Assembly (NCBI GenBank): GCA_039105265.1
Contig: JAPFFF010000012.1
Coordinates: forward strand, 620,001-684,000
Source: Tritrichomonas musculus
Lineage: Eukaryota > Parabasalia > Tritrichomonadida > Tritrichomonadidae
Direction: 5' to 3'
Length of the DNA stretch: 64,000 bases
The notes beneath the pieces were generated by a model that was not told the origin of the DNA, did no database searches, and worked only from the letters and a program-made list of their open reading frames with translations. Below, one piece after another: positions 52,625 to 61,071 of the stretch; the stretch's first letter is position 1, and every line of letters starts with the position of its first letter. The position numbers and the translations under genes were made by a program.

Positions 52625-53629
52625 TTATTTGTTATCCTCAATACTGATAATTCTAACAGGTTTACCATGTATCAATTCGAGGTTTCGCTTAGTCCTTGCG
52701 ATTTGTTTAGCAGATTGTGCAAGCTTACCATTATTCTTTATATCTTTAAATATTTTTGAACGTGCATTCGATTCACGAATCAAGGCTTCCCTAGCGATAG
52801 CTTCCTCCTTTTCAGCAACATGCTTCTCCCAGTTAGCTTGTTTTATAGCAGCACGCTTAGCTTTATTCTCCTTTCTACGTTGCTTTCTAGCTGCAGCTTT
52901 AGAACTTTGAGCAGCTGCTATCAGTGCAGCCTTACGTTGCTTCTTAGACATATAATTTGCAGGTGGCTTGTATGGATCATATGATTCAGCCTCCTTCAAT
53001 AGCCTATTGATTTCCTTCTCCTTATGCTCCTTCTCCCAGTTAGCTTGTTTTATAGCAGCACGCTTAGCTTTATTATCCTTCTTGCGTTGCTTTCGTTCAA
53101 CTGCCCTACGAGCTCGTCTAGCTTTATCTTTGATACGTTCATATGCTTCCTGCAATCCCTGATCCGTGATGAGTTGTCGTCTTTGAGCACGTGCAGCCGC
53201 GATGATAGCAGCCTTACGTTGCTTCTTAGACATATAATTTGCAGGTGGTGCGGATGAATCATTAGATGTATATTCTATAGCCTTAATATTGGATTTGGGT
53301 GGAGCTATCATCTTACGTTTAGTGGGATGAGGTGGTATATATGGTTGTGGATTACTTCGATATTTTTCGACATATTCCTTAACTTTGTAACCACGTTTCT
53401 TTTTGGTATATTGATGAACTCTCGCCCGAACGAAATCCTTGAGTTCGATCAATAAATAATTATATAAACTCTTGAATCCAGGCAGTTGAACAATCTCTCC
53501 CTTATTTAGACTCAGTACAGTTTTATTCTGGGGTAGGTTGCAACTGGATGAGCCATGCTTCTTGGGAGGTGAGGTCTTGGGATATGAGTCATCATTTGGA
53601 TCATAATTGAAGTCATCACTATCACTCAT
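52625..53629 (-). CDS. Polinton: basic protein with shared N-terminal domain and internal repeats (334 aa)
   Basis: Near residues 38-85 it has the small domain shared with polB and the 389-residue protein (KGEIVQLPGFKSLYNYLLIE, GYKVKEYVEKY). The rest is very basic and helical, with a duplicated block: PPANYMSKKQRKAAIIAAA / PPANYMSKKQRKAALIAAA and KENKAKRAAIKQANWEK / KDNKAKRAAIKQANWEK. Composition suggests DNA binding or condensation inside a particle, like core proteins of adeno-like viruses (inference). ATG at 53627-53629, preceded by a T-rich leader. Confidence 0.75.
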   Translation of the reverse strand: MSDSDDFNYDPNDDSYPKTSPPKKHGSSSCNLPQNKTVLSLNKGEIVQLPGFKSLYNYLLIELKDFVRARVHQYTKKKRGYKVKEYVEKYRSNPQPYIPPHPTKRKMIAPPKSNIKAIEYTSNDSSAPPANYMSKKQRKAAIIAAARAQRRQLITDQGLQEAYERIKDKARRARRAVERKQRKKDNKAKRAAIKQANWEKEHKEKEINRLLKEAESYDPYKPPANYMSKKQRKAALIAAAQSSKAAARKQRRKENKAKRAAIKQANWEKHVAEKEEAIAREALIRESNARSKIFKDIKNNGKLAQSAKQIARTKRNLELIHGKPVRIISIEDNK

Positions 53630-53670
53630 TTAAACAAAAATAAAAATATGGTTCGATAAAATGTAATTAT

Positions 53671-54078
53671 TTAATTATTACAGTCATCTACTAAGGGTTC
53701 ATCATCAGGTGTCTCATTAATTGTCTCATTAATTGTCTCATTAACACTACAATCGATATTATCCGCATCTGGGGTATCCTCTTCCTCCTCTTCAAGCTCA
53801 TCAAGATGTTCCTCGACATATCTCCTTAGTATCTCCATTTCATATTTTTTACGTAATCTATATTCACGTTGCTGTTGGCGTCTAGCAGCTCGTCGCTCGT
53901 CATCATTAGCATACTTACATCTTCGCCCACGAGGCTTCTTAGATTCAGGTTCAACAGGTTCATCATCAATGTTATCAATCTTATTTAATACATCACTCGA
54001 TTTCGATTTAACAATTGTCCCGGTGACGGATGGAAGTTGATTAGTAATAGTTGGGCTATCTACTTGCGATTCACTCAT
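53671..54078 (-). CDS. Polinton: small bZIP-like basic/acidic protein (135 aa)
   Basis: Starts MSESQVDSPT (ATG at 54076-54078); an upstream ATG at 54141 would overlap the next gene and is less likely. The centre is a strongly basic helix (DERRAARRQQQREYRLRKKY) running into an acidic helix (RRYVEEHLDELEEEEED), which looks like a basic-region/coiled-coil DNA-binding module, followed by repeats of NETINET. Might regulate transcription or bind the genome; no family match. Confidence 0.6.
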   Translation of the reverse strand: MSESQVDSPTITNQLPSVTGTIVKSKSSDVLNKIDNIDDEPVEPESKKPRGRRCKYANDDERRAARRQQQREYRLRKKYEMEILRRYVEEHLDELEEEEEDTPDADNIDCSVNETINETINETPDDEPLVDDCNN

Positions 54079-54124
54079 TTGCTTATCGAGAAAAAATATT
54101 ATATAAAAAATAATCGACGCATAT

Positions 54125-54583
54125 TTATACGAAGCAATCATCCTTTATATCGCTATCATCGAATTCAATTTTGAACTGGTCGCGAATACATTTAATATTA
54201 TGTTTGTTGACGCATTCAAGAACGTGACATGGATAGTATGGGGTGTCCATATATGTTTGCATTGTGAGTTCTATGATAAGGACGTATAGCTTATCCTTAC
54301 TATCGAATTTGCAGTTGAATGATACTATAATCGAATCCCCAAACAATTTAATGATTTTATTATAGTTGATGAATACATTATTTTTCTTATTATTAGATTC
54401 GAGTGTGATGAATAAAGGTTTGCAACAATATTTGTCAAACTTATTTTTAAATACTTTCTCCCCTTCGAAATAGATGACAGCCTTTACAAACTTGTTGTTC
54501 TTATATGTATCATTGATAAATGAAACGAGCTTGGTTGGTGAGTAGAAGTTATTGTTAGTGTCTACGATTGAATCAACAGACAT
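54125..54583 (-). CDS. Polinton: unrecognised 152-residue protein
   Basis: Starts MSVDSIVDTNNNFYSPTKLV. A mixed alpha/beta protein with several Cys and an acidic C-terminus (FDDSDIKDDCFV). It does not show the His/Asp/Cys spacing of an adenain-type protease. The T-rich leader upstream (54594-54610) matches that of neighbouring genes, supporting expression. Confidence 0.6.
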   Translation of the reverse strand: MSVDSIVDTNNNFYSPTKLVSFINDTYKNNKFVKAVIYFEGEKVFKNKFDKYCCKPLFITLESNNKKNNVFINYNKIIKLFGDSIIVSFNCKFDSKDKLYVLIIELTMQTYMDTPYYPCHVLECVNKHNIKCIRDQFKIEFDDSDIKDDCFV

Positions 54584-54593
54584 TTATATTAGG

Positions 54594-54610
54594 ATAAAAA
54601 ATAAAATAAT
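54594..54610 (-). promoter_or_regulatory. T-rich leader motif before a Polinton gene
   Basis: The minus strand reads ATTATTTTATTTTTTAT-type sequence 11-27 bases upstream of the ATG. Very similar T-runs followed by AAATG precede most genes of this element, for example at 59944-59956 before the gene at 59936. Confidence 0.5.
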
Positions 54611-54736
54611 TTTGGACATGTGATATAAAAAATATTTTTGAAAAATTTTGGGTATATAGAGCGAGCAGGAACTGCGTTCTATATGTATGATGGAATATAA
54701 TTGGAACAGTTTAAATAGTAAATCGAAAACATATAT

Positions 54737-54831
54737 GTGTTAGCGCTAACTGGTATAGTTGTTGGATCATGAAGCATGTCTCCCAGCTTCGGCGGCAGGC
54801 ATGAGTTCGATTCGCTGCCATACCGATTTTT
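54737..54831 (+). tRNA. tRNA-like locus in the Polinton (degenerate or unusual)
   Basis: The plus strand holds an A-box-like TAGCGCTAACTGG (about 54740-54752) and a B-box-like GAGTTCGATTC (about 54807-54817), followed after about ten bases by a TTTTT run (near 54827-54831), as in Pol III genes. The spacing of about 70 bases would need a long variable arm (class II) or an insert; GCTTCGGC near 54788-54795 could cap such an arm. GGTAT and ATACC could pair as acceptor ends in one folding. Stem pairing is poor in the folds I tried and the anticodon is uncertain (CAT is possible), so it may be a decayed tRNA or a tRNA-like RNA. Confidence 0.35.
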
Positions 54832-55076
54832 CGTATTATTTTCGGTCCATATTTGTGATAGAGCCCTAGCGAACTAAACACCTTGTGGTAAGCTATTACT
54901 TGTGGATTATGGATAATACGAAGCATTGTCGGCAATGCAAACCCAAACCAGCTCCTGTAATTGGATGCAGATATTTTCCTTGGGGGATTGATATATAATC
55001 CCGGGTACGTATGTTGGTTCCTCGAGAGAATGCATTACGCATCCAATTATGGGGGTTGGTTTTTGCATTTTTATTT

Positions 55077-55607
55077 TTACATATTGATGCAGTATTTGAG
55101 ACATAAATGGTATACGTTAACGAGTTCGTTATACTCCTTATTGTAGACCTGCTTGAAATCAGTTACAATTTCTCCATTCTCATTAACAATTTTGATAGCT
55201 TCTATTTTACGAATTGGATTAGCTTTAGTTGCACAACATTTAATATCTTCATCCAGATATATATCTACCTGTTCAGTATGGATAGCTGCCTTGATAATAT
55301 TTTGTAAAGCCGACATGGGAACAATGATACAATTTTTGGAGATGAGATTACTTAATAACGCCTTATCTTGATTCAATAATATTTGTGCATATGATTCTAA
55401 TATAACAGTCCTCACATCCATGCCCTCAGCGGATGATACTGGTTGCTCCTCATCGATATCTCTCGTAATGACGATATCCTCCTTGCCATCATCCCTCTTA
55501 TTAATGATGATATTATTATTAATATTAGATGTTGATTGCGATGCAGCTGATGGTTCTAATGAAACGTTTGCATTGATACCTGCATTAGCATTCCTCTTCC
55601 TAATCAT
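55077..55607 (-). CDS. Polinton: unrecognised 176-residue protein
   Basis: Starts MIRKRNANAGINANVSLEPS. The first 60 residues are low complexity (Asn/Ser then acidic); the C-terminal ~110 form a compact helical/beta domain (VILESYAQILLNQDKALLSN, IIKAAIHTEQVDIYLDED). Unknown function. It lies between the KilA-N region and the tRNA-like locus. Confidence 0.6.
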   Translation of the reverse strand: MIRKRNANAGINANVSLEPSAASQSTSNINNNIIINKRDDGKEDIVITRDIDEEQPVSSAEGMDVRTVILESYAQILLNQDKALLSNLISKNCIIVPMSALQNIIKAAIHTEQVDIYLDEDIKCCATKANPIRKIEAIKIVNENGEIVTDFKQVYNKEYNELVNVYHLCLKYCINM

Positions 55608-55625
55608 TTCCCCAAAAATAAAATA

Positions 55626-55823
55626 TTATAAACCATGTGATTTCTCAATAATGTATATAATATCCTTCAAATCATTTGGTAAATTTGGTCTATCTTGAAT
55701 AATATCTAGGTCGCAGCAATTTTGCTGTGACGATAATTCATCACGTTTTTCATATAATTTTTCGGGTGGTAGAATTCTACCAGTCGCACTTTCGAGGAAT
55801 TCTTGAGACGAATCGCATTGCAA
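55626..55823 (-). pseudogene. Polinton: partial duplicate of the KilA-N gene
   Basis: FLESATGRILPPEKLYE and DRPNLPNDLKDII match LLENGSGRILPDQKLYE and DRPNLPNDLKGMY of the KilA-N protein next door, and the DNA words that follow it (near 55629-55659) recur at 56669-56701. A leftover of a local duplication of about 1 kb; not expected to work on its own. Confidence 0.7.
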
Positions 55824-55837
55824 AAATATAATATTAT

Positions 55838-56602
55838 TTAAAGATGCATATTTTTAAAATATTCTTCAATAGCTTTGTGAAACTCTTCTAGACATGATTT
55901 GTTAATGATGATATCAGTACTGCCAACTCTAACATCATCACCTTTGAACAATGCTCGTGCTAATCGTTTGATATCTTCATTAGGAGTCATCGCAATGGGT
56001 AGGTCATCAACATATATCCATCGCTTCTTCTCATCTTGATAAATCTTACTGACTTGCCTCCATGAATGCTTGTTGCGACGAACGAGATGAAGCACTACAA
56101 AGTTCCTATTTTTAGGAAGTTCTTCAAGCCATATCATATACCTGTAGCTATGTTTGTGGTCTTTAGGAACAGCTCTCGGGGTAAGGTCATTGATTTTGTT
56201 AACCATCTGCTCGCGTTGCTGAGAAGCTAGTGAATCCAATAATTGCATGACATCCCATGCATATGATGGTGATGCCCACATTGCAATATGATTGACCAGC
56301 AATCGGTGAACATACATACCCTTCAAATCATTAGGTAAATTGGGTCTATCTTCATACAATTTCTGGTCTGGTAGAATTCTACCAGACCCATTTTCGAGCA
56401 ATTCCTGTGTTGATTTGTTATCAAACCAATGGCGAAGCTGTTTCTTGGAATTACATGCAGCAAGAATGCTTTGAGCTTGGTACATATCATCCTTAATGGA
56501 ATGTATCAAACGAAGCTTCTCATTATACTGAATATATTCGTAGTCATCATTGATTGATTCAACAACGGCTAACATTGATGTGTTAGTACCTGTTGAGTTC
56601 AT
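55838..56602 (-). CDS. Polinton: KilA-N domain protein (254 aa)
   Basis: Residues about 45-125 match a KilA-N DNA-binding domain: QSILAACNSKKQLRHWFDNK, then STQELLEN, and GMYVHRLLVNHIAMWASPSY followed by AWDVMQLLDSL. KilA-N is shared by large DNA viruses, phages and selfish elements. The C-terminal half (SYRYMIWLEELPKNRNFVVL, HSWRQVSKIYQDEKKRWIY) is a second domain like those attached to viral KilA-N proteins. A role in transcription or replication control of the element is likely but inferred. ATG at 56600-56602. Confidence 0.85.
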   Translation of the reverse strand: MNSTGTNTSMLAVVESINDDYEYIQYNEKLRLIHSIKDDMYQAQSILAACNSKKQLRHWFDNKSTQELLENGSGRILPDQKLYEDRPNLPNDLKGMYVHRLLVNHIAMWASPSYAWDVMQLLDSLASQQREQMVNKINDLTPRAVPKDHKHSYRYMIWLEELPKNRNFVVLHLVRRNKHSWRQVSKIYQDEKKRWIYVDDLPIAMTPNEDIKRLARALFKGDDVRVGSTDIIINKSCLEEFHKAIEEYFKNMHL

Positions 56603-56687
56603 TTCTAAGTGGATAAAAAAATAAATTGATTTGAAAACTCGTCAGTTTATGAGTTCGCCTCCTACTACCTATAAACCATGTGATTTC

Positions 56688-57116
56688 TCAATAATGTATA
56701 TTTTTGAACCTGATATTAGCCGGCTTATTATATATCAAATTTGCCTTATCTCTCTCATTAGCCAATCCTTGAATCGCTGCCAGGTCTTGAGGTCTATTCA
56801 AATATGGTGGTAGCAATGGAGGAGGTCGTGTTGTCGCATTGTTCAAATAATGCATCCCATCAGTCATACTCACGGGAGGCTCATTTTGAGTAAGCGTCAT
56901 ATGCTCATCAGTTGGAGGTGGTCTAACTGGATTGTGTGGCATATTTTTCGTAGGTGGTCGATTGATGTGAGGATTGAATGTGACCGCATAAGTATTATCA
57001 TTTGAATATATACCATAATGATTATACTCAACATCTTCGTTGGTAGTGGTGGATTCATTATACATACATCCAGTTGTACCGATGGTTGTTGAATTCGGGT
57101 TTTTATACTTATTCAT
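56688..57116 (-). CDS. Polinton: Pro/Asn-rich 142-residue protein
   Basis: Starts MNKYKNPNSTTIG and has proline-rich runs (HINRPPTKNMPHNPVRPPP, TTRPPPLLPPYLNRP). No recognised domain. Its place between the capsid gene and the KilA-N gene suggests a structural accessory (inference). Its last codons run into the short direct repeat (56669-56701) produced by the local duplication. Confidence 0.55.
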   Translation of the reverse strand: MNKYKNPNSTTIGTTGCMYNESTTTNEDVEYNHYGIYSNDNTYAVTFNPHINRPPTKNMPHNPVRPPPTDEHMTLTQNEPPVSMTDGMHYLNNATTRPPPLLPPYLNRPQDLAAIQGLANERDKANLIYNKPANIRFKNIHY

Positions 57117-57166
57117 TTATTATGCAAATAAACAAAAATAATGTGTTGTATTGTTTGAAAATTTAC

Positions 57167-58744
57167 TCATGGTGTAGTTAAATCATAGTTACCAATACGA
57201 ACCAATGGAGGCATACCATTTGGTTGAACTAATATACTAATCGAGGCATCATATAATAAGCAGAAAAGTGGGTTGGCATCTACACTCTTCGCAAATGAAC
57301 CTTCAGTCGCACTTTGAGTAATATTCATTTCAAAATTGATAGGTGATAGCGAAGTGAGTCCCTGTTGATATGTATTATCAGTTTCTGTTGGGAGACCAAT
57401 GAAAAACGATGACCTGTCGTCACTATAATAACCAGTCGTTGAGTTAAATGAATATGAATTGGTTAGCGATCTGACGACCTCTTTATTGAAACCACTCTGC
57501 TCACCATTCATGTTCATTGCATTCTGGCAATATTCCAAGAATTCGGGGTACTCTTCAGTTGTACCAAATGGTCGCGAAGGTATGTTGCCATATCCACCCG
57601 CATTAATGTAGAATGATTTGAATAATGGATTCTTGAAAACAGTTTTATCAGTATTACGCAACGGGAATAAACAAAATATACTATCAACAAATCTTGGAGT
57701 GATAGTACAGGTGGTCTTATCATTAGGTTGCTCGAGTTTATTAGTTGTCGTGTATACAGATAATGTTTGTGTAGGAAATGTTAACGGGTGAGATGGATCA
57801 CTATATCGTTGAACCAATGAGTTATAAACACTCTCACTAATTCCAAAACATGGGATAATACTGAGGCAATCCTTGACCTCATACCATATAACATTACTTG
57901 TTCTATCAGCATTATTTAATGTATATAATCCATTAGCGGTTGTAGATGTCGCCCAACATCTTATTGGATTACCTATTTGCTTGAATTCTGTCGTGACGGG
58001 ATGAAATGTATATTTTGAATACTTACCAGGATTATTGATCAAATTTTCATCAGGTCCACATGGACAATATACTAGTCCCGCGCATGAGAAATATAATCGC
58101 AGTTCTATTTTGCCTGCAAACGCTGGGAGATATTTAATGTTAGATATCGGCAAGAATCTTCTCAAATCTATCTTCAAATTAATCGTACCAGTAGCTTCGG
58201 TCCTATCTTTAGTCCAGTAAACTACGAAACCGCAGCGGCACCCTTCATTCTGTCTCCATACATCTTTATGCCTAGTTTTCGAATAAATATCTGCCCTCTT
58301 CGTGGTTTCGTTGGAACAACAAGCTGTAAGAAATGATTCTTCACAGCCATAATTTTGTGTATATATGGTGATACCATTTGCTACAATTTCATACTTCTCA
58401 ATAGCATCACGTGCATCTTTAAATCCATACCATATATTATTGAAACTATAATCGCCAACATTTGCTGTATCTATCTTATCATCGATATTAACTTTAATCT
58501 CCATCGTTGCCTTAATGAATCCGTTGTATAAATCAGCCGTGTTGTGAGTATTTGGTGATATGATTACAGATGTATACGAGCCACTTTTGATTGGGGGCGA
58601 TGGTCCATAACTCGTCTGTGGGTTGATCGAATATTGTTTATTAGTATCACTCATCGCAATGCAATTATCGACGGTATCAAAATATGAGGCTATCTGGGTG
58701 CATGCATCCGCAGATGTTTGCATAATCACTTCATTGTTCAACAT
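57167..58744 (-). CDS. Polinton: major capsid protein candidate (double jelly-roll type, 525 aa)
   Basis: This is the largest leftward gene after polB. It is beta-rich throughout, with strands such as YNGFIKATMEIKVNID, IEKYEIVANGITIYTQNYG, ATGTINLKIDLRRFLP and LPAFAGKIELRLYFS. Length (about 500-600), composition and position next to small structural genes fit the Polinton major capsid protein, whose double jelly-roll builds icosahedral shells. I do not see a short signature motif that proves it, so the call rests on fold-type composition and context. ATG at 58742-58744. Confidence 0.7.
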   Translation of the reverse strand: MLNNEVIMQTSADACTQIASYFDTVDNCIAMSDTNKQYSINPQTSYGPSPPIKSGSYTSVIISPNTHNTADLYNGFIKATMEIKVNIDDKIDTANVGDYSFNNIWYGFKDARDAIEKYEIVANGITIYTQNYGCEESFLTACCSNETTKRADIYSKTRHKDVWRQNEGCRCGFVVYWTKDRTEATGTINLKIDLRRFLPISNIKYLPAFAGKIELRLYFSCAGLVYCPCGPDENLINNPGKYSKYTFHPVTTEFKQIGNPIRCWATSTTANGLYTLNNADRTSNVIWYEVKDCLSIIPCFGISESVYNSLVQRYSDPSHPLTFPTQTLSVYTTTNKLEQPNDKTTCTITPRFVDSIFCLFPLRNTDKTVFKNPLFKSFYINAGGYGNIPSRPFGTTEEYPEFLEYCQNAMNMNGEQSGFNKEVVRSLTNSYSFNSTTGYYSDDRSSFFIGLPTETDNTYQQGLTSLSPINFEMNITQSATEGSFAKSVDANPLFCLLYDASISILVQPNGMPPLVRIGNYDLTTP

Positions 58745-58766
58745 TACTTTTTATATAATAAAAAAA

Positions 58767-59936
58767 TTACTTCTTTCGTCTTCTCGATTTCTTGGTTTCA
58801 CTTTTCTCAGCAATATAAGCTTTCTTCTTTTTATTAACGTAATCAATATTATTACGTAACCTATTTATTTCATTTTGCAATTCTGTAGCGTATCGCTCAT
58901 CATCTTTATATGGAGCATATGTCTTTTCCAACTCAATAATCCTCTTCTCACTAAGTAATATTTCTTTATCAAATTGTTCCTCACGTGATAAATCTGCAGT
59001 AGGTACATTTAATAGTTTCTTCTCACGTCGTCGCTTTGACCTCATCTCACGATTGGCTGCCTTTTGCTCATCTGATAACTTGGGTTTGGGTTTTCTAGCT
59101 CGCTTACGTTTATTTTTATCCTCCTCGACTAATTTGTTAATCTCATTTTCCATCTGCTGTCTACGTTCACGTAGTTTCTCGAGCTTATTATAATATTTAG
59201 CTTCAAACTCATCATCACTCAATTCAACGAAATTCTTCTTGAGTTTAGCTATCTCAGCAGTATGTTGTTTAACAGCGTTCCTGGTCTCATTTAATTCATC
59301 CTCGGTTAACGCATCAGCATTATTATTCAAATCATATTCATAATCTTTCAGTTCATACAATAACTGTCTCAATTTATTATCAACATATAAATAATCATCC
59401 ATTTCTTCTTGCAATGCTTTGATTTCATTAATAACAGTTTTCAATTCAGGTTTATTATATTTATCGCTAAGCAATTTTAGTATATTATCCTCGTAATTAT
59501 TTATATAGTGTATACATTCATCAACACCTGGTTCAGCTGCTGGATTCAATTTCGCCTTCTCCAATAATTTTGTATACTCATCCATATCTTGTTTGTATCC
59601 TTTAATCTTTGCGTCAATATCAGCTTTACTCAATTTGCGATTAGATTTAGTAGGTTGTTTAATCTGTGCGTTAGTATCAGCTTTACTCAATTTGCGATTA
59701 GATTTAGTAGGTTGTTTAATCGATGTATCTATTTGAATAGAATCCAATTTGTGTTTCTTGCAATAATCTAAATAATCATTGACGCGAACACCACGTTTGA
59801 ATATATTTGTTTTCACGAGATGAGCACGCAATATATTTTTCAAATTTGGTAACAATATTTTATTCAATCCAGCGAACCCAGGTAGTTGAAGTATTTCTTT
59901 CTTAGTTAGTTGGGAAATGAGTTTATTTGAAGTCAT
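58767..59936 (-). CDS. Polinton: coiled-coil basic protein with shared N-terminal domain (389 aa)
   Basis: Residues 1-60 (LISQLTKKEILQLPGFAGLN, GVRVNDYLDY) are the domain shared with polB and the 334-residue basic protein. Then come two near-identical repeats (IKQPTKSNRKLSKAD), long charged coiled coils (about 100-330) and a Lys/Arg-rich tail ending ETKKSRRRKK. It looks like a DNA-binding core or scaffold protein. It sits directly upstream of the capsid gene on the same strand (22 bases between), so a structural role is reasonable but inferred. Confidence 0.75.
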   Translation of the reverse strand: MTSNKLISQLTKKEILQLPGFAGLNKILLPNLKNILRAHLVKTNIFKRGVRVNDYLDYCKKHKLDSIQIDTSIKQPTKSNRKLSKADTNAQIKQPTKSNRKLSKADIDAKIKGYKQDMDEYTKLLEKAKLNPAAEPGVDECIHYINNYEDNILKLLSDKYNKPELKTVINEIKALQEEMDDYLYVDNKLRQLLYELKDYEYDLNNNADALTEDELNETRNAVKQHTAEIAKLKKNFVELSDDEFEAKYYNKLEKLRERRQQMENEINKLVEEDKNKRKRARKPKPKLSDEQKAANREMRSKRRREKKLLNVPTADLSREEQFDKEILLSEKRIIELEKTYAPYKDDERYATELQNEINRLRNNIDYVNKKKKAYIAEKSETKKSRRRKK

Positions 59937-59943
59937 TTAATGA

Positions 59944-59956
59944 AATAAAAAATAAT
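59944..59956 (-). promoter_or_regulatory. T-rich leader motif before a Polinton gene
   Basis: The minus strand reads ATTATTTTTTATT 8-20 bases before the ATG at 59936. Same motif class as at 54594-54610. Confidence 0.5.
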
Positions 59957-59963
59957 CACTTAA

Positions 59964-60578
59964 TTATATGACATCTGCAAATATTCGATTTCTTCTCATA
60001 GGATAGATTTGTTGAGGTTGCTCGATGGGCTCATTGGATGATTCCATGGGTGGTTCTATCGGTTGAGTATTTGGATATTGTTTATATTCAGGTTCAGTGA
60101 ATTCATAATTATATTGCATCCTCGGTCGCGATATTTGTTTTTGGACAACCTCCTTAATCATTCGTTTCTGTTCCTTTTTCTCACGTCTAATTTTGAATTC
60201 CTCACCGAGAAGTTTCAATTGATTCAATATCTCTAAATTAATAGTTGGATCATATTCATAATTATTAGGGGGAGTTCTTGGAGGTGAACGTTTAGTTTTA
60301 GGTCTAACGAATGGTTTCGGGTCAGGGGTTGGCTCATCATGTTCACATTCATCAACGGGGTCATCAGCATCGTTTTCAGGTGTACTATCAGCTGGCTCGT
60401 CATCATCATCTTTCACAATTGGTTCAACGTGACGATTTGTATGAGGTTCCTTACGAGGTTTCACGATATATTTTCCCTCAGTTCTACACGGAAACACCTC
60501 CCATTCATCATCATCTCTCCCATTTAACCAGTTTTGAATAACTTGCAATCTTTTACTTCCTCGAAGATTTTTAGCCAT
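59964..60578 (-). CDS. Polinton: charged 204-residue protein, conserved in the nearby fossil
   Basis: It begins LRGSKRLQVIQNWLNG and WEVFPCRTEGKYIVKPRKEP, then an acidic Pro-rich middle, a basic helix (REKKEQKRMIKEVVQ) and a C-terminal MRRNRIFADV. The N- and C-terminal motifs recur in the fossil Polinton at 34343-35099, so this is a core gene of this Polinton lineage. Function unknown; its neighbours are all structural-type genes. Confidence 0.75.
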   Translation of the reverse strand: MAKNLRGSKRLQVIQNWLNGRDDDEWEVFPCRTEGKYIVKPRKEPHTNRHVEPIVKDDDDEPADSTPENDADDPVDECEHDEPTPDPKPFVRPKTKRSPPRTPPNNYEYDPTINLEILNQLKLLGEEFKIRREKKEQKRMIKEVVQKQISRPRMQYNYEFTEPEYKQYPNTQPIEPPMESSNEPIEQPQQIYPMRRNRIFADVI

Positions 60579-60621
60579 TTATGGTAAAAATAAAAAGCAT
60601 AGTTTCACCAACTTTCACCTA

Positions 60622-61041
60622 TTACTTACCCAAACGTTTTCCATATTTAGTCCTGATACGTTTAGGTTTAACGTTAGCCTGCACACTTGCCGGTTCAGTC
60701 GAATCCAATTGCTTATTATATTTAGTCTTGATATTGTGATTAGACTTACCTTGAGCAGCGTTATTAATATTCTCTAGAGCAGTCCTAACATTCCCCTTAG
60801 GAATATATTTAATAGCCGTATCTGTAATATTGGATATTTTCTCACGAGTCTTATCATTTAAAAATTTCTTGCCTAATCCTCGAGCAACCTTGCCAATGAT
60901 ACCACTATTTTTATTCACCTTGTTGACAGTTGAATTAAATATCTTCCCAGCCAGTCCACCGGTTGCGCTATTAGCCATATTCATTACCTGATTGCCCGCC
61001 AATCCAATACCATTTTTAATTATTTTTTTCAAGAATCCCAT
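60622..61041 (-). CDS. Polinton: small basic protein with amphipathic N-terminus (139 aa)
   Basis: Starts MGFLKKIIKNGIGLAGNQVM, an amphipathic Gly-containing helix, followed by more Gly/Asn/Lys segments (GGLAGKIFNSTVNKVNKNSG, GKVARGLGKKFLND) and a basic tail (KPKRIRTKYGKRLGK). Size, charge and N-terminal helix recall adenovirus pVI/pX-type minor particle proteins that touch membranes or DNA; this is analogy, not homology. No other match. Confidence 0.6.
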   Translation of the reverse strand: MGFLKKIIKNGIGLAGNQVMNMANSATGGLAGKIFNSTVNKVNKNSGIIGKVARGLGKKFLNDKTREKISNITDTAIKYIPKGNVRTALENINNAAQGKSNHNIKTKYNKQLDSTEPASVQANVKPKRIRTKYGKRLGK

Positions 61042-61071
61042 TTACTTGTATTAAAAATATATATATCTGGT

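Noticed and set aside
53024-53257. Plus-strand Ser/Leu-rich frames opposite the 334-residue basic gene
   Set aside because: Shadows of Lys/Arg/Ala-rich codons on the other strand.
54125-54583. Adenain-type (Polinton PRO) protease
   Set aside because: No His...Asp/Glu...Cys spacing recognisable in this or any other frame of the element, so I do not claim a protease gene.
54711-55104. Two small minus-strand frames around the tRNA-like locus
   Set aside because: They read antisense through the A/B-box region and show no conservation signal; better explained by the RNA-like locus.
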